Origin: Micrococcus sp.
Lineage (GTDB): Bacteria; Actinomycetota; Actinomycetes; Actinomycetales; Micrococcaceae
NCBI GenBank assembly: GCA_029961105.1
Contig: JASBVO010000010.1
Location: forward strand, 62,001-126,000
Direction of reading: 5' to 3'
Length of the DNA stretch: 64,000 bases
Made by a program: the position numbers and the translations under genes. Numbering within the stretch: the stretch's first letter is position 1; each line of letters starts with the position of its first letter. The notes under the pieces are model-generated. The model was not told the origin of the DNA. It worked only from the letters and a program-made list of their open reading frames with translations, and ran no database searches. Positions 42,865 to 53,024 of the stretch are shown in pieces.

Positions 42865-45017
42865 CGCGGGGTGCCTCCGGTCGTGGTGTCGTCCTCGGCG
42901 AGCTGTTCGTACATCCGGTTCCAGGCCTTCAGCTCGGCTTCGTCGTTCATGTCGGCCTTGCGGTCCAGGCGCTTGGTCTCCTTGGCGTCGGACCGGGACC
43001 ACATGACCGCCACGATCACGGCCATGATCACGGTGGGCACCTCGCCGATGCCCCACATGATGGCGCCGCCGATCTGCTGGTCGTCGATGGCGGGCAGGCC
43101 CCAGTCCCGGCCGGTGGAACCGAACCAGGACGCCTGCAGCAGCGACTCGGAGGACGTCATGGCGACCCCGATGAACGCGTGGAAGGCCATGGTGGCCAGC
43201 AGCAGCACCAGCCGCATGGGGTAGGGCACCGTGCGCGGCAGCGGGTCGATCCCGATCATCACCGAGGCGAAGATGTACCCGGTGAGCAGGAAGTGGACGT
43301 TCATGAACTCGTGGCCGATGTGCTCGTTCAGGGCGAAGCCGAAGAACGGGGTGTAGTAGAACACCAGGATCGAGCCGGCGAAGTTGACGGCGGCCACCCC
43401 CGGGTGGGTGATGAACCTGCCCCACCAGGAGTGCACGATCCACAGGATCCACTCGCGCGGGCCGCGGCTGCCGTCGGTACGGGTGGGCAGCGAGCGCAGG
43501 GCCAGGGTGACCGGTGCGGCCAGCACCAGGAACAGCGGCGAGATCATGGTGAGGGTCATGTGCGCCACCATGTGGGCACTGAACAGGACCTTGCCGTAGA
43601 CCGCCGGGGCGCCGGAGGTCACCCAGAACAGGATGGCCAGGCCCACCAGCCACGACGCGGTGCGCAGCACGGGCCAGGAGTCCCCGCGGCGGTACAGCCG
43701 GACGGTGGAGCGGACGTACCACAGGGCCAGGAAGGCGATGATCGCGACCCAGAGCCAGTCGAACCGCCAGGTGCTGAACCAGCGTTCGAGGGTCAGCTCC
43801 GGGGGCAGGTCATAGCCGGTGAGGATGCGGGCCGGGGTGGCGTCCGGGGCGATCTCCTCCGGCACGGGCGGGGAGGTCCGGGCGAGCACGGTGGCCAGGG
43901 ACATGATCCCGGCCATGATGGCGCCCTCCACGGCGATCAGCTGCCACAGCAGGCGCCGGGCCGCCGGCGGCGGGGCGGTGGTGCCGGTGGCCAGCCGCGG
44001 GATGATCCACTGCCGGTGCATCAGCCCGGCCAGCCCCAGCAGCAGCGAGCCGATCAGCTTCAGCAGCACGAGGAACCCGTAGGGGCTGGTGAGTTGTTCG
44101 AGGGTGTTCATCCGGATGGCTGCGTTCACGATTCCGGAGAGCACCACGGTGAACAGGCCGAGCCCCGCGAGCACGGAGTACCGGGAGACCACGGTGTAGA
44201 CCAGCGGCTCGGGACCCTGCCGGTGGGCCGAGGCCCGGCCCGTGGCCCCGTCGGGACCGGTGAGCCGCGGGGAGATCAGCATCAGGACCAGCAGGCCGCC
44301 CACCCAGACCACCACGCCGAGCAGGTGCAGGCCGATGGAGTTCACGGCCCCGTTGTGGTCGTCGCCGGAGGCCGAGTGGCCGATCAGCGCCTGGGGCACG
44401 ATCGACACCATGGCCAGCAGGGCCGTCCATGCGAGTCCGGTGGCGGAGCGCACGGCCAGGGTCAGCGAGGTGACGACGGCGGCGATCACCGTCACCACCA
44501 CCCACGCCTGGCCCACGGAGATGTCCTGCAGGAACCCGGCCAGCCCGGAGGTGAAGGAGGCCGAGGGGTCCAGCGGCACACCCGCGAGGTCCGAGTAGGA
44601 CAGCAGCATCACGGCCAGCGCGGACACCGTCCAGGCACCGGAGGCGACGGCGGCCACCTGCATCAGCCGCGTGAACGCCGGGTGCTCATCCTCGCCGCGG
44701 TGCGGGGGCAGGATGCCACAGGCGAACACCAGCGCCGCGATCGCCGTGGGCATCGCCAGGTTGTGGAGCAGCTTGGCCACCGGCAGCCCCCAGCGCGTGA
44801 ACGCACCGGGGTCGGACAGCTGGTCTGGTGCGGTCACCCCGGCCAGCGAGGCCGCGAGCACGAGCACCGCGCCGGCCACGATGCCGACCAGCGGCCACGC
44901 CCACCCGGGGACACCGCCCCCGCCAGGCGTTCCGGACGGGCCCGCGGACGCGGTCGAGCCGCGGGCGGGCCCCGGTTCGGCCCGGGTCGGACGTTGCGGG
45001 GTGGTTCGGGAGGACAT
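42861..45017 (-). CDS. CopD - CtaG fusion: copper import / cytochrome c oxidase assembly membrane protein
   Basis: The 718-residue protein has about 15 helices. The N-terminal half is a CopD-like copper-resistance domain (GLHLLGVVVWVGGLLVLMLISPRL, then SIVPQALIGHSASGDDHNGAV with histidines). The C-terminal half is a CtaG/caa3 assembly domain (GKVLFSAHMVAHMTLTMISPLFLVLAAP, then LNEHIGHEFMNVHFLLTGYIF, rich in H and M ligands). The fusion is common in actinobacteria and is thought to move copper to cytochrome oxidase. The start is ATG 45017, or the GTG codon immediately before it, 7 nt after GAGAAT. Its stop overlaps the lipoprotein start (ATGA). Confidence 0.9.
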   Translation of the reverse strand: MSSRTTPQRPTRAEPGPARGSTASAGPSGTPGGGGVPGWAWPLVGIVAGAVLVLAASLAGVTAPDQLSDPGAFTRWGLPVAKLLHNLAMPTAIAALVFACGILPPHRGEDEHPAFTRLMQVAAVASGAWTVSALAVMLLSYSDLAGVPLDPSASFTSGLAGFLQDISVGQAWVVVTVIAAVVTSLTLAVRSATGLAWTALLAMVSIVPQALIGHSASGDDHNGAVNSIGLHLLGVVVWVGGLLVLMLISPRLTGPDGATGRASAHRQGPEPLVYTVVSRYSVLAGLGLFTVVLSGIVNAAIRMNTLEQLTSPYGFLVLLKLIGSLLLGLAGLMHRQWIIPRLATGTTAPPPAARRLLWQLIAVEGAIMAGIMSLATVLARTSPPVPEEIAPDATPARILTGYDLPPELTLERWFSTWRFDWLWVAIIAFLALWYVRSTVRLYRRGDSWPVLRTASWLVGLAILFWVTSGAPAVYGKVLFSAHMVAHMTLTMISPLFLVLAAPVTLALRSLPTRTDGSRGPREWILWIVHSWWGRFITHPGVAAVNFAGSILVFYYTPFFGFALNEHIGHEFMNVHFLLTGYIFASVMIGIDPLPRTVPYPMRLVLLLATMAFHAFIGVAMTSSESLLQASWFGSTGRDWGLPAIDDQQIGGAIMWGIGEVPTVIMAVIVAVMWSRSDAKETKRLDRKADMNDEAELKAWNRMYEQLAEDDTTTGGTPR

Positions 45018-45097
45018 CACGGGTTCCATTCTCTCGCAGCTGGACTGGGCCGTGGTCGCCCCCGCCGTCACGGGAGCGACCACGGGGCGCAGGGTCC

Positions 45098-46135
45098 TCA
45101 GTCCTCCGGGTCCGGCCGGCCACCCGCAGGGTGGTCGATGGCCCTGGCCCTGCGGAAGACGAACACCACGGCAGCGGCCACGATGACCACGCCGACGATC
45201 CCGGCGACCCACACCCAGGCGGGCATCCCGGCCCGGTCGGCCTGGGACGTCGCCTCGGTCTGCCCGGGGTCGCCGCCCTGGTCGCTGCCCTGGTCGGTGG
45301 CGATGGGGGCGGGAGTGTCGAGAGTGGCGGGGGCCGGCTCGGCGCCGGAGGTGGCGCCTTCCGTTCCACCGGTTCCGGCGCCGTCGTCGTCACCGGGACC
45401 GGCCGGGGCCACGCCGCCGGTGGCACCGGCCGAGGAGGCGGCACCGGCCGACGTCGGGCCCTCCCCGCTGCTGACCGGGGCGTCCTGGTTGGGTACGCCG
45501 CAGTCCTGCGGGGCTCCCGTCTCCGGTGCCGCCTGGTCGTCGAGGGTGAAGCCGTAGTTCTTGGCCTCCGAGTGGCCGTCGGAGTAGACCACCCGGTAGT
45601 CGACCTCGTAGTCGCCGTTGGGCATGCCCTCGCACAGGGCGGAGGTCAGCCCGGGTCCGGAGACCTGGGCGTCCCCGTCCTGCCACTGGTGGCCTGCTCC
45701 GTCGGTCACCGTGACGAGGTTCTGGATGCCCTGGCCGGTGATGAGGTCTCCGGAGAAGGTCAGGGACACCTCGGCCGGCGCGGTCGTCACGGTGGAGCCG
45801 GCCTCGGGAGTGGTGGACAGCAACTGGTCGTGGGCCAGGGCCGGGGCGGCCGTGACGGTGGCTGCGGACAGGGCGAGCAGGGCCGCGGCGGTGGCACCGC
45901 CCAGACCACGGCGCAGGGTCCGACGTCGGCCGGCGGGCCGGGTGCCCGCCGGCCCCTCGGCAGGGACGGGGGCGGACCCAGCGGCGGTTAGCCCCTCGGC
46001 GGCGACGGCTGCGGGCCGGGCGGCGCCCGGTCCAGCGGGCCGGCTCGCGGACCGGGCGGTGGGCGGGGTCGTGGACCGGGCAGCGGGCGGGTTTGTGGGC
46101 AGTGTGGGGTGAAGCGGGGGAACCGGGGTGTTCAT
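45098..46135 (-). CDS. CopC domain copper-binding protein with membrane anchor
   Basis: The 345-residue protein opens with an unusually long Pro/Ala/Arg segment (about 70 residues). A signal sequence follows, ending ATVTAAPALA, then the CopC domain beginning HDQLLSTTPEAGSTVTTAP; the mature N-terminal histidine is the known Cu(II) ligand. YSDGHSEAKNYGFTL supplies a second conserved His. A low-complexity Gly/Ala/Thr linker and a C-terminal membrane helix (AWVWVAGIVGVVIVAAAVVFVF) end the protein. AAGGA before ATG 46135 supports the long start; an internal start nearer the signal peptide is possible. It is placed upstream of CopD-CtaG. Confidence 0.88.
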   Translation of the reverse strand: MNTPVPPLHPTLPTNPPAARSTTPPTARSASRPAGPGAARPAAVAAEGLTAAGSAPVPAEGPAGTRPAGRRRTLRRGLGGATAAALLALSAATVTAAPALAHDQLLSTTPEAGSTVTTAPAEVSLTFSGDLITGQGIQNLVTVTDGAGHQWQDGDAQVSGPGLTSALCEGMPNGDYEVDYRVVYSDGHSEAKNYGFTLDDQAAPETGAPQDCGVPNQDAPVSSGEGPTSAGAASSAGATGGVAPAGPGDDDGAGTGGTEGATSGAEPAPATLDTPAPIATDQGSDQGGDPGQTEATSQADRAGMPAWVWVAGIVGVVIVAAAVVFVFRRARAIDHPAGGRPDPED

Positions 46136-46190
46136 GGTGTCCTTTGCGGTCCCGGGCCGTTCGCGGCGCCGGGCAGGTCGGTGTCAGCGG

Positions 46191-46937
46191 TCAGGAGGAC
46201 AGCGCCGGCACCGGCGGACCGCGCAGCCGGAGGGCGGACAGCACCACGGCGCCGGCACTCGCCACCGGCGCGGCCGGAGTGGAGGGCGTTCGGGGCCGCC
46301 GGTCGGTGGGGACCCAGCGTGCCAGTCGGGCCCCTGGGGAGCGCAGGACGACGCCGACGGCGAGTTGCACCACGCGGGCGGCCATCGCCTCCCCGCGGCG
46401 CAGCAGCAGGACCGTCACCACCGCGGCCAGCACGTGGGCCACGGCCATGGCCAGGGGCGCGTGGTCGGCCGGGAGGACCGCGTCGGCTCCGTTCACCGTG
46501 CCCGCCCCGAGGGCCGGGCCGGGGGTGAGCGCCGGGCCGTGTGCGCCGTGCGCCGTGTGCGTGCCGGTGCCCGCCAGCACCGTCGAGCCGGCAGGGTCGG
46601 TGTGGGCCGCCGGCCACGAGTAGAGCCAGTGGAAGAGCAATTGGCTGGTGCCCACCCCGACGGCCAGGCGCCACCAGGACAGGGCCCGCCCGGCCAGGGC
46701 GGTGCACAACGGGCCGGCCAGCGCGAGGGTGAGGAGCCAGACGACCGGTGCGGGGGCGGCGTCGTGACCGGCTGCCGGATGCCCGGCGAGGGTATGGGAC
46801 CCCGCCGCCAGCAGGGTGGCGGTGGCGGCAGCAGCCCAGCCACGCAGCAGCCGGACCGGGCCGCGCAGGCGGTGCGGGCCGCGCAGGCGGTGCGGGCCGC
46901 GGTCCCGCGCGGGACCCGCTGACCGGTGCTCCACCAC
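46191..46937 (-). CDS. Integral membrane protein of the copper cluster, function unknown
   Basis: The 248-residue protein has about five hydrophobic segments. Several histidines sit in an extracytoplasmic loop (GTGTHTAHGAHGPAL) and near membrane ends (GSHTLAGHPAAGHD), plausible metal ligands. The N-terminus has a short RGPHRL repeat encoded by an 18-bp duplication (46861-46896). GTG 46937 is preferred because GGGAGG lies 5 nt upstream; a longer frame begins at ATG 46994. It is followed by copC after 55 bp, so it is probably the first gene of the copper operon. I recognise no named family. Confidence 0.65.
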   Translation of the reverse strand: MVEHRSAGPARDRGPHRLRGPHRLRGPVRLLRGWAAAATATLLAAGSHTLAGHPAAGHDAAPAPVVWLLTLALAGPLCTALAGRALSWWRLAVGVGTSQLLFHWLYSWPAAHTDPAGSTVLAGTGTHTAHGAHGPALTPGPALGAGTVNGADAVLPADHAPLAMAVAHVLAAVVTVLLLRRGEAMAARVVQLAVGVVLRSPGARLARWVPTDRRPRTPSTPAAPVASAGAVVLSALRLRGPPVPALSS

Positions 46938-47047
46938 GTGCACCTCCCACCGCGTCGAGACCCTCGGAATGCTCTCGTTCCGACGACCCACCATGCTACG
47001 CGAGTTCTACCAGGCGTAGAAAAGTGCGGTCCCCCGCTTAAACGCCC

Positions 47048-47075
47048 AGGGCGCCCCACCGTAGCGGGACGCCCT
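47048..47075 (-). terminator. Terminator hairpin after the HU gene
   Basis: The stem AGGGCG/CGCCCT is extended by CCC/GGG with one mismatch, around a 9-nt loop. It lies 40 bp downstream of the HU stop codon on the minus strand. Confidence 0.6.
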
Positions 47076-47111
47076 GTGGTCGACGGCGGCAGCCGTCAGG
47101 CCTGCACCGGG

Positions 47112-47396
47112 TCACTTGCCGGTGGCAGCGGCCTTCAGCTTGGAGCCAGCGGAGATCTTGACCGAGTGGCCGGCCGGGATCTCGATGCTCTCACCGGTCT
47201 GCGGGTTGCGGCCGGTGCGGGCGGCGCGGTCGGTGCGCTCGACGGAGAGCCAGCCCGGGATGCTGACCTTCTCGCCCTTGGAGACCTGGGAGGCGAAGGT
47301 CTCGAAAAGGGCATCCAGCACCCCGTTCACGGCAGACTGGGAGAGGTTGTTCTTCTCGGCAACGGCGGCAACCAGTTCGCTGCGGTTCATAGCCAT
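47112..47396 (-). CDS. HU family DNA-binding protein
   Basis: The 94-residue nucleoid protein has the HU core: MNRSELVAAVAEKNNLSQ for the helical half, GEKVSIPGWLSVE, and the DNA-binding arm RTGRNPQTGESIEIPA (with the conserved R-NPQTGE). It bends and compacts DNA as a dimer. AGGAGG lies 4 nt before ATG 47396; an ATG two codons later is also possible. It is a single-gene unit with its own terminator hairpin. The 250 bp upstream are AT-richer than the surroundings and probably hold the promoter, but no gene. Confidence 0.95.
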   Translation of the reverse strand: MAMNRSELVAAVAEKNNLSQSAVNGVLDALFETFASQVSKGEKVSIPGWLSVERTDRAARTGRNPQTGESIEIPAGHSVKISAGSKLKAAATGK

Positions 47397-47646
47397 GTGT
47401 CCTCCTGGACGTCGGTGTTCATTCGTTCAAGCCCGAACCGGCGGGACCGGGCACATGCTTCGAAAGCTACCACCAGCAGGGCCTCCAACACGGCCTTGAG
47501 GTGCCGAAACACGCGGATTTCCGCTGATTCTTCGTCACTTTCCGCGTTTTTCATCTCTCCGCGGATCCCCCGGCGTCCCCTCGATGGCCTGGCGCGGGTC
47601 GGGACCGTCGGTGCAGGCAGTGCGCCGGGAGGGCACCGGGACGACG

Positions 47647-47681
47647 GAAGGGGTGGCAGACACGTGGTCTGCCACCCCTTC
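47647..47681 (-). terminator. Terminator of the rpmB-rpmG-rpsN operon
   Basis: A perfect 15-bp stem, GAAGGGGTGGCAGAC with GTCTGCCACCCCTTC, encloses a 5-nt loop. It lies 60 bp downstream of the rpsN stop. Confidence 0.75.
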
Positions 47682-47741
47682 ACGGTGGATCCGGCGGCGT
47701 CGTTCAGGCGCCGTGGCCGGCGCTGGGCGCCGGCGCGTGGA

Positions 47742-48047
47742 TCACCAGGACGACTTGGTGATGCCCGGCAGCTCGCCGCGGTGGGCCATGTCCCGGAAGC
47801 GGACACGCGAGATGCCGAACTTCTGGAAGGTGCCGCGCGGACGGCCGTCGATCGCGTCGCGGTTGCGCACACGGACCGGGGAGGCGTCGCGGGGCAGCTT
47901 CTGCAGCCCCACGCGGGCGGCCTCGCGGGCCTCGTCCGAGGCGTTGGGGTCCACCAGGGTCTTCTTCAGTTCCTGGCGCTTCTCGGCATAGCGGGCCACG
48001 ATGACCCTACGCTGCTCGTTCTTGGCAATCTTGGACTTCTTCGCCAT
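47742..48047 (-). CDS. 30S ribosomal protein S14 (zinc-free type)
   Basis: The 101-residue S14 of the long form lacks the CxxC...CxxC zinc motif (no cysteine at all). It has [43 protein letters not shown], the conserved 16S-binding C-terminus. It is the third gene of the minus-strand rpmB-rpmG-rpsN operon, 3 bp after rpmG. In several actinobacteria such zinc-free paralogues are controlled by Zur. Confidence 0.96.
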   Translation of the reverse strand: MAKKSKIAKNEQRRVIVARYAEKRQELKKTLVDPNASDEAREAARVGLQKLPRDASPVRVRNRDAIDGRPRGTFQKFGISRVRFRDMAHRGELPGITKSSW

Positions 48048-48050
48048 GCC

Positions 48051-48218
48051 TCAGCGCTCCTCTCGAAAATCGACGTGCTGGCGGACCACCGGGTCGTACT
48101 TCTTCAGCACGATGCGGTCCGGGTTGTTGCGGCGGTTCTTGCGGGTCACGTAGGTGTACCCGGTGCCGGCAGTGGACTTGAGCTTGATGATGGGACGTAC
48201 GTCCTTGTCCTTGGCCAT
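48051..48218 (-). CDS. 50S ribosomal protein L33 (zinc-free type)
   Basis: The 55-residue protein reads [18 protein letters not shown], then [20 protein letters not shown] and [16 protein letters not shown]. This is the L33 signature without the zinc-binding cysteines. It is separated by one base from the rpmB stop and by 3 bp from rpsN, so it is translated as part of the same operon. Confidence 0.96.
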   Translation of the reverse strand: MAKDKDVRPIIKLKSTAGTGYTYVTRKNRRNNPDRIVLKKYDPVVRQHVDFREER

Positions 48219-48219
48219 G

Positions 48220-48456
48220 TCAGAGCTTCACTCCCTTGGCGATCAGGTCGGCGACGACGGCGTCGATCCCGCGCACGTCGATGGTCTTGATGCCCTTGGC
48301 GGACAGGGTCAGCGTCACGTTGCGACGCAGGGACGGCACCCAGTAGGTCTTCTTCTGGATGTTCGGGTTGAACCGGCGCTTGGTGCGACGGTGCGAGTGG
48401 GAAATGCTGTGGCCGAAGCCCGGCCCAGCCCCGGTTACCTGGCAGTGTGCTGCCAT
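48220..48456 (-). CDS. 50S ribosomal protein L28 (zinc-free type)
   Basis: The 78-residue L28 begins [20 protein letters not shown] and continues [23 protein letters not shown] single cysteine replaces the CxxC pairs of zinc-binding forms. It is the first gene of the operon; ACGAGGAG lies just before ATG 48456. The upstream region shows no clear Zur-box palindrome. Confidence 0.95.
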   Translation of the reverse strand: MAAHCQVTGAGPGFGHSISHSHRRTKRRFNPNIQKKTYWVPSLRRNVTLTLSAKGIKTIDVRGIDAVVADLIAKGVKL

Positions 48457-48807
48457 GATCACTCCTCGTTGCAAGTAGTAGTAAAAGAACGGGCGGAACC
48501 CGCTGTGGAACCTCCGGACGGACCGGTGCCCCACGAGTCCCGCCACCAGTTGTGACACCGCGCTCTTACTGCGACTTTCCGAAGGGGTAACCAGGCTGGG
48601 TGAGAACCAACCGAAGCGCCCTTGATCGCTGGGGAAGACGGTGAGCCCCGCGCGTCGCCTACCGGCGGACGCGGGATCCGATGTGCGGGAAGCACGCTGT
48701 TTTCCGACGCCCTCCCCGCCCGGTGCAGGCACCGGGCGCGCGAGGGCACAACGTGGCTTGTCGCCGTTCCATCTTAGGGCAGGGCGCCGCGCCGATCAAA
48801 CCGGGGG
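48457..48807. other. Non-coding gap upstream of rpmB
   Basis: The stretch contains no gene I can support. It holds the rpmB promoter region (an AT-richer stretch with TACTAC on the minus strand about 30 nt before the start). It also holds a hairpin with arms CGCCCGGTG (48717-48725) and CACCGGGCG (48730-48738), which may end the upstream marR transcript. Confidence 0.5.
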
Positions 48808-49359
48808 TCAGGACGGGGTGAGCCCCTCGCCGACCAGGACGGGGTCACGGAAGATCCAGTGCCCGGGGTCCAGGTGGCTGAGGATCTTGGCGCCGATCCG
48901 GCCGATGTCCTCGAGGTCCTCGTCGTCGAGGACATCCAGCAGGCAGGCGCGCACGCTCGCCACGTGGTGCGGGGCGATCCGCACCAGCTCGTCCATGCCC
49001 CGCTCCGTCATCTCTGCCATGGTGACACGGGCGTCCTCGGTCGAGGGCCGGCGTCGGATCCAGCCGCGGGTCTCCAGCTTGCGGGCCACGTGCGAGAGGC
49101 GGGACAGCGAGGCGTTGGTCCGTGCCGCCAGCTCGCTCATGGGCAGCGGGCCGTTGTTCTCCGACAGCATGGCCAGGACCTGGTACTCGAAGAAGCTGAC
49201 CGGTCCCTCGCGCTGCAGGTCCGCCTCCAGGGCCGGCATGAGCTGCATGTGGGTGGCCACGATGCTCAGCCAGGCCCGGCGTTCCTTCGGGGTCAGCCAG
49301 CGGACCTCGTCGCCGGCGCCACCCGCCTCGATGCTGCCAGTGTCTTCCCCGCCGTTCAT
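48808..49359 (-). CDS. MarR family transcriptional regulator
   Basis: The 183-residue regulator has MSELAARTNASLSRLSHVARKLETRGWI as recognition region and the wing RRPSTEDARVTMAEMTERG. The N-terminal helix RRAWLSIVATHMQLMPALEADLQ is typical of the MarR group with long dimer helices. Its start (ATG 49359) is 7 nt after a GATAAT box (49367-49372 on the minus strand), suggesting a leaderless message. It is divergent from the aminotransferase gene and may control it; there is no direct evidence. Confidence 0.85.
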   Translation of the reverse strand: MNGGEDTGSIEAGGAGDEVRWLTPKERRAWLSIVATHMQLMPALEADLQREGPVSFFEYQVLAMLSENNGPLPMSELAARTNASLSRLSHVARKLETRGWIRRRPSTEDARVTMAEMTERGMDELVRIAPHHVASVRACLLDVLDDEDLEDIGRIGAKILSHLDPGHWIFRDPVLVGEGLTPS

Positions 49360-49475
49360 GCGGGTGATTATCCCACGTCCGGAGGCCCTCCGCGCGCGGA
49401 AGGCCCCCGATCCCGCCCGCCACCCGTCCAGTCATGGCACGATCGTCATGAGGCAGCATCGACGAAGGAGACGAG

Positions 49476-50858
49476 ATGACCATCCAGCCGGTGACCCCCG
49501 ACCCCGCCATCAGCGAGGACCTGATCGCCGAGGGCCGCAAGGCGTTCGACCTCGACCGCGCCCACGTGTTCCACTCCTGGAGCGCGCAGCGGAAGATCAC
49601 CCCGATGACGGTGCTCAAGGCGGAGGGCTCCCACGTCTGGGACGGTGAGGGCCGGCGGCTGATCGACTTCTCCTCCCAGATGGTCAACACGAACATCGGC
49701 CACTCGCACCCCAAGGTCGTCGCCGCCATCCAGGAGCAGGCCGCGAAGATCGCCACGATCGCCCCGGCCCACGTCAACGACGCGCGGTCGGAGGCCGCAC
49801 GGCTGGTCACCGACCTGGCGCCCGGCGACCTCAACCACGTGTTCTTCACCAACGGCGGTGCCGACGCCGTGGAGCACGCCATCCGGATGGCCCGCCTGCA
49901 CACCGGCCGGCACAAGGTCCTCTCGGCCTACCGGTCGTATCACGGGGGCACCGACCTGGCCGTGAACGTCACCGGGGACGCCCGCAGGTTCGACGCCGAC
50001 CGGTCCGCGGCCGGCGTCGTCCGCTTCCTGCCGCCCTACCCGTACCGCAGCTACTTCCACGCCGAGGACGAGCAGCAGGAGACCGAGCGTGCGCTGCAGC
50101 ACCTGGAACAGGTCATCCAGCTGGAGGGCGCCCAGACCATCGCCGCGATCATCCTCGAGTCGGTGCCGGGCACGGCCGGGATCTACGTGCCGCCGGCCGG
50201 ATACATGGCCGGGGTCCGTGAGCTGACCCGCAAGTACGGCCTGGTGTTCATCGCCGACGAGGTGATGGTCGGCTTCGGCCGGACGGGCCGCTGGTTCGCC
50301 GTCGACCACTGGGACGTGGAGCCGGACCTGATGACCTTCGCCAAGGGCGTGAACTCCGGCTACGTCCCGCTGGGCGGCGTCGCCATCTCGGACGCCGTCT
50401 ATGACACGTTCGCCGAGCGCGTCTACCAGGGCGGCCTGACCTATTCGGGACACCCGCTGGCCTGCGCCGCCGCGGTGGCCACCATCAACGCCATGCAGGA
50501 CGAGGGCATGGTGGAGAACGCCGCCCGCGTGGGCCGGGAGGTCATCGGCCCGCGCCTGCAGGAGATCAAGGACCGTCATCCCTCGGTCGGGGACGTCCGT
50601 GGGCTGGGCGCCTTCTGGGCGGTCGAGCTCGTGAAGGACCGGACCACCAAGGAGCCCCTGGCGGCCTACGGCGGATCCAGCCCGGAGATGAACGAACTGG
50701 TCGGCGAGTGCAGGAGGCTCGGCCTGCTGCCGTTCAACAATTACAACCGCATCCACGTGGCCCCGCCGCTGAACACCCCGGACGAGGTGCTCCGCGAGGG
50801 GCTGGACATCCTCGACCAGGCCCTGGAGGTCGCGGACCGCCACACCGTCGGCGCCTGA
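49476..50858 (+). CDS. Class III (omega) aminotransferase
   Basis: The 460-residue PLP enzyme belongs to the taurine/GABA/putrescine-type class III transaminases: FTNGGADAVEHAIRMAR binds the cofactor phosphate, LVFIADEVMVGFGRTG holds the aspartate, and TFAKGVNSGYVPLGG carries the PLP lysine. The N-terminus (HVFHSWSAQRKITPMTVLKAEGSHVWD) is closest to taurine-pyruvate or similar aminotransferases. With the downstream aldehyde dehydrogenase it would turn an amine into an acid through an aldehyde. GAAGGAG precedes ATG 49476. The exact amine is unknown. Confidence 0.85.
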   Translation: MTIQPVTPDPAISEDLIAEGRKAFDLDRAHVFHSWSAQRKITPMTVLKAEGSHVWDGEGRRLIDFSSQMVNTNIGHSHPKVVAAIQEQAAKIATIAPAHVNDARSEAARLVTDLAPGDLNHVFFTNGGADAVEHAIRMARLHTGRHKVLSAYRSYHGGTDLAVNVTGDARRFDADRSAAGVVRFLPPYPYRSYFHAEDEQQETERALQHLEQVIQLEGAQTIAAIILESVPGTAGIYVPPAGYMAGVRELTRKYGLVFIADEVMVGFGRTGRWFAVDHWDVEPDLMTFAKGVNSGYVPLGGVAISDAVYDTFAERVYQGGLTYSGHPLACAAAVATINAMQDEGMVENAARVGREVIGPRLQEIKDRHPSVGDVRGLGAFWAVELVKDRTTKEPLAAYGGSSPEMNELVGECRRLGLLPFNNYNRIHVAPPLNTPDEVLREGLDILDQALEVADRHTVGA

Positions 50859-50899
50859 ACCGGGCACTGCTCCCCCGGCCGGAGGTGGTCCGCCTGCCG

Positions 50900-50986
50900 C
50901 ACGCCGCAGCCGGGGGCTACCAGCACGTGGACGGTGCGGTGAGGATGGGAGAGGCAGCCGCCCTGGCCATCCTGGGCCACCGGTGA
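50900..50986 (+). pseudogene. Remnant of a flavin amine oxidase C-terminus
   Basis: The frame ending GGYQHVDGAVRMGEAAALAI matches the extreme C-terminus of FAD amine oxidases such as putrescine oxidase, where this segment contacts the flavin. No other part of such a gene is present, and the frame has no proper start. It lies between the aminotransferase and the aldehyde dehydrogenase, consistent with loss of an amine-oxidase gene from a polyamine-degradation cluster. Confidence 0.55.
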
Positions 50987-51047
50987 CCCGCCGCCGCGTC
51001 ACGCATTCTCCAGTCAACCGCGCTCCAGCCACCCACCAGGAGGAACC

Positions 51048-52448
<1,401 letters not shown>

Positions 52449-53024
52449 TCACCCGCCGTTGTCCGCCGCCTGGACCCGCCGCGGTGGCAGTGCCAGCATC
52501 AGCAGCGCTATCACCGCGGCGGTGGCGCCGGCGATCCACCAGGCCGCGGCGGGCTCCAGCACGGCGTGGGCGATGAACGCGACGCAGGCGGCCAGCAACA
52601 CGCCCAGCCCGGCCAGGCAGATCTTCACCAGCCGGTTCCCCCAGGCCACGGTCTGGTCCTTGACGTGCCGCCCGAACAGCCGGCGGTGGATGACCACGGG
52701 CAGCAGCATCAGCGTGGTCAGCAGCACCGAGGCCAGCAGCAGGCCCACGTACCAGCCGATCATGTCCCCGGCCAGCTCCTCGAAGCGGGCCTGGAACGGC
52801 AGCACGATCAGGAACGCGGTGACGATCTGCGTGCCCGTCTGCATGACCCGCAGCTCCTGCAACAGGTCGTTCCAGTTCCGGTCCAGCTTCTCCGCGGGCG
52901 TCTCGTGCCGGAGGCCGGCGGGGTCCGTGGGGACCGCGTCCTTGCCGGGGAGGCCGAGCGCATGGGCTCCCTGCTCCCCGTCCTCCGGCCGGTCCGGACC
53001 GGCCGACGGCCTGGTGCCGTTCAC
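52449..53024 (-). CDS. DUF6328 family membrane protein
   Basis: The 191-residue protein has a polar N-terminus, then the family core ETPAEKLDRNWNDLLQELRVMQTGTQIVTAFLIVLPFQARF, followed by four membrane helices. DUF6328 has no assigned function. It starts with GTG 53024, overlapping the ligD stop (GTGA), and is therefore translationally coupled to the DNA ligase. That pairing is unexplained. Confidence 0.8.
   Translation of the reverse strand: MNGTRPSAGPDRPEDGEQGAHALGLPGKDAVPTDPAGLRHETPAEKLDRNWNDLLQELRVMQTGTQIVTAFLIVLPFQARFEELAGDMIGWYVGLLLASVLLTTLMLLPVVIHRRLFGRHVKDQTVAWGNRLVKICLAGLGVLLAACVAFIAHAVLEPAAAWWIAGATAAVIALLMLALPPRRVQAADNGG

Noticed and set aside
48457-48560. Zur box upstream of the zinc-free ribosomal protein operon
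   Set aside because: I looked for the actinobacterial TGAAAATGATTTTCA-like palindrome and saw none in the leader.
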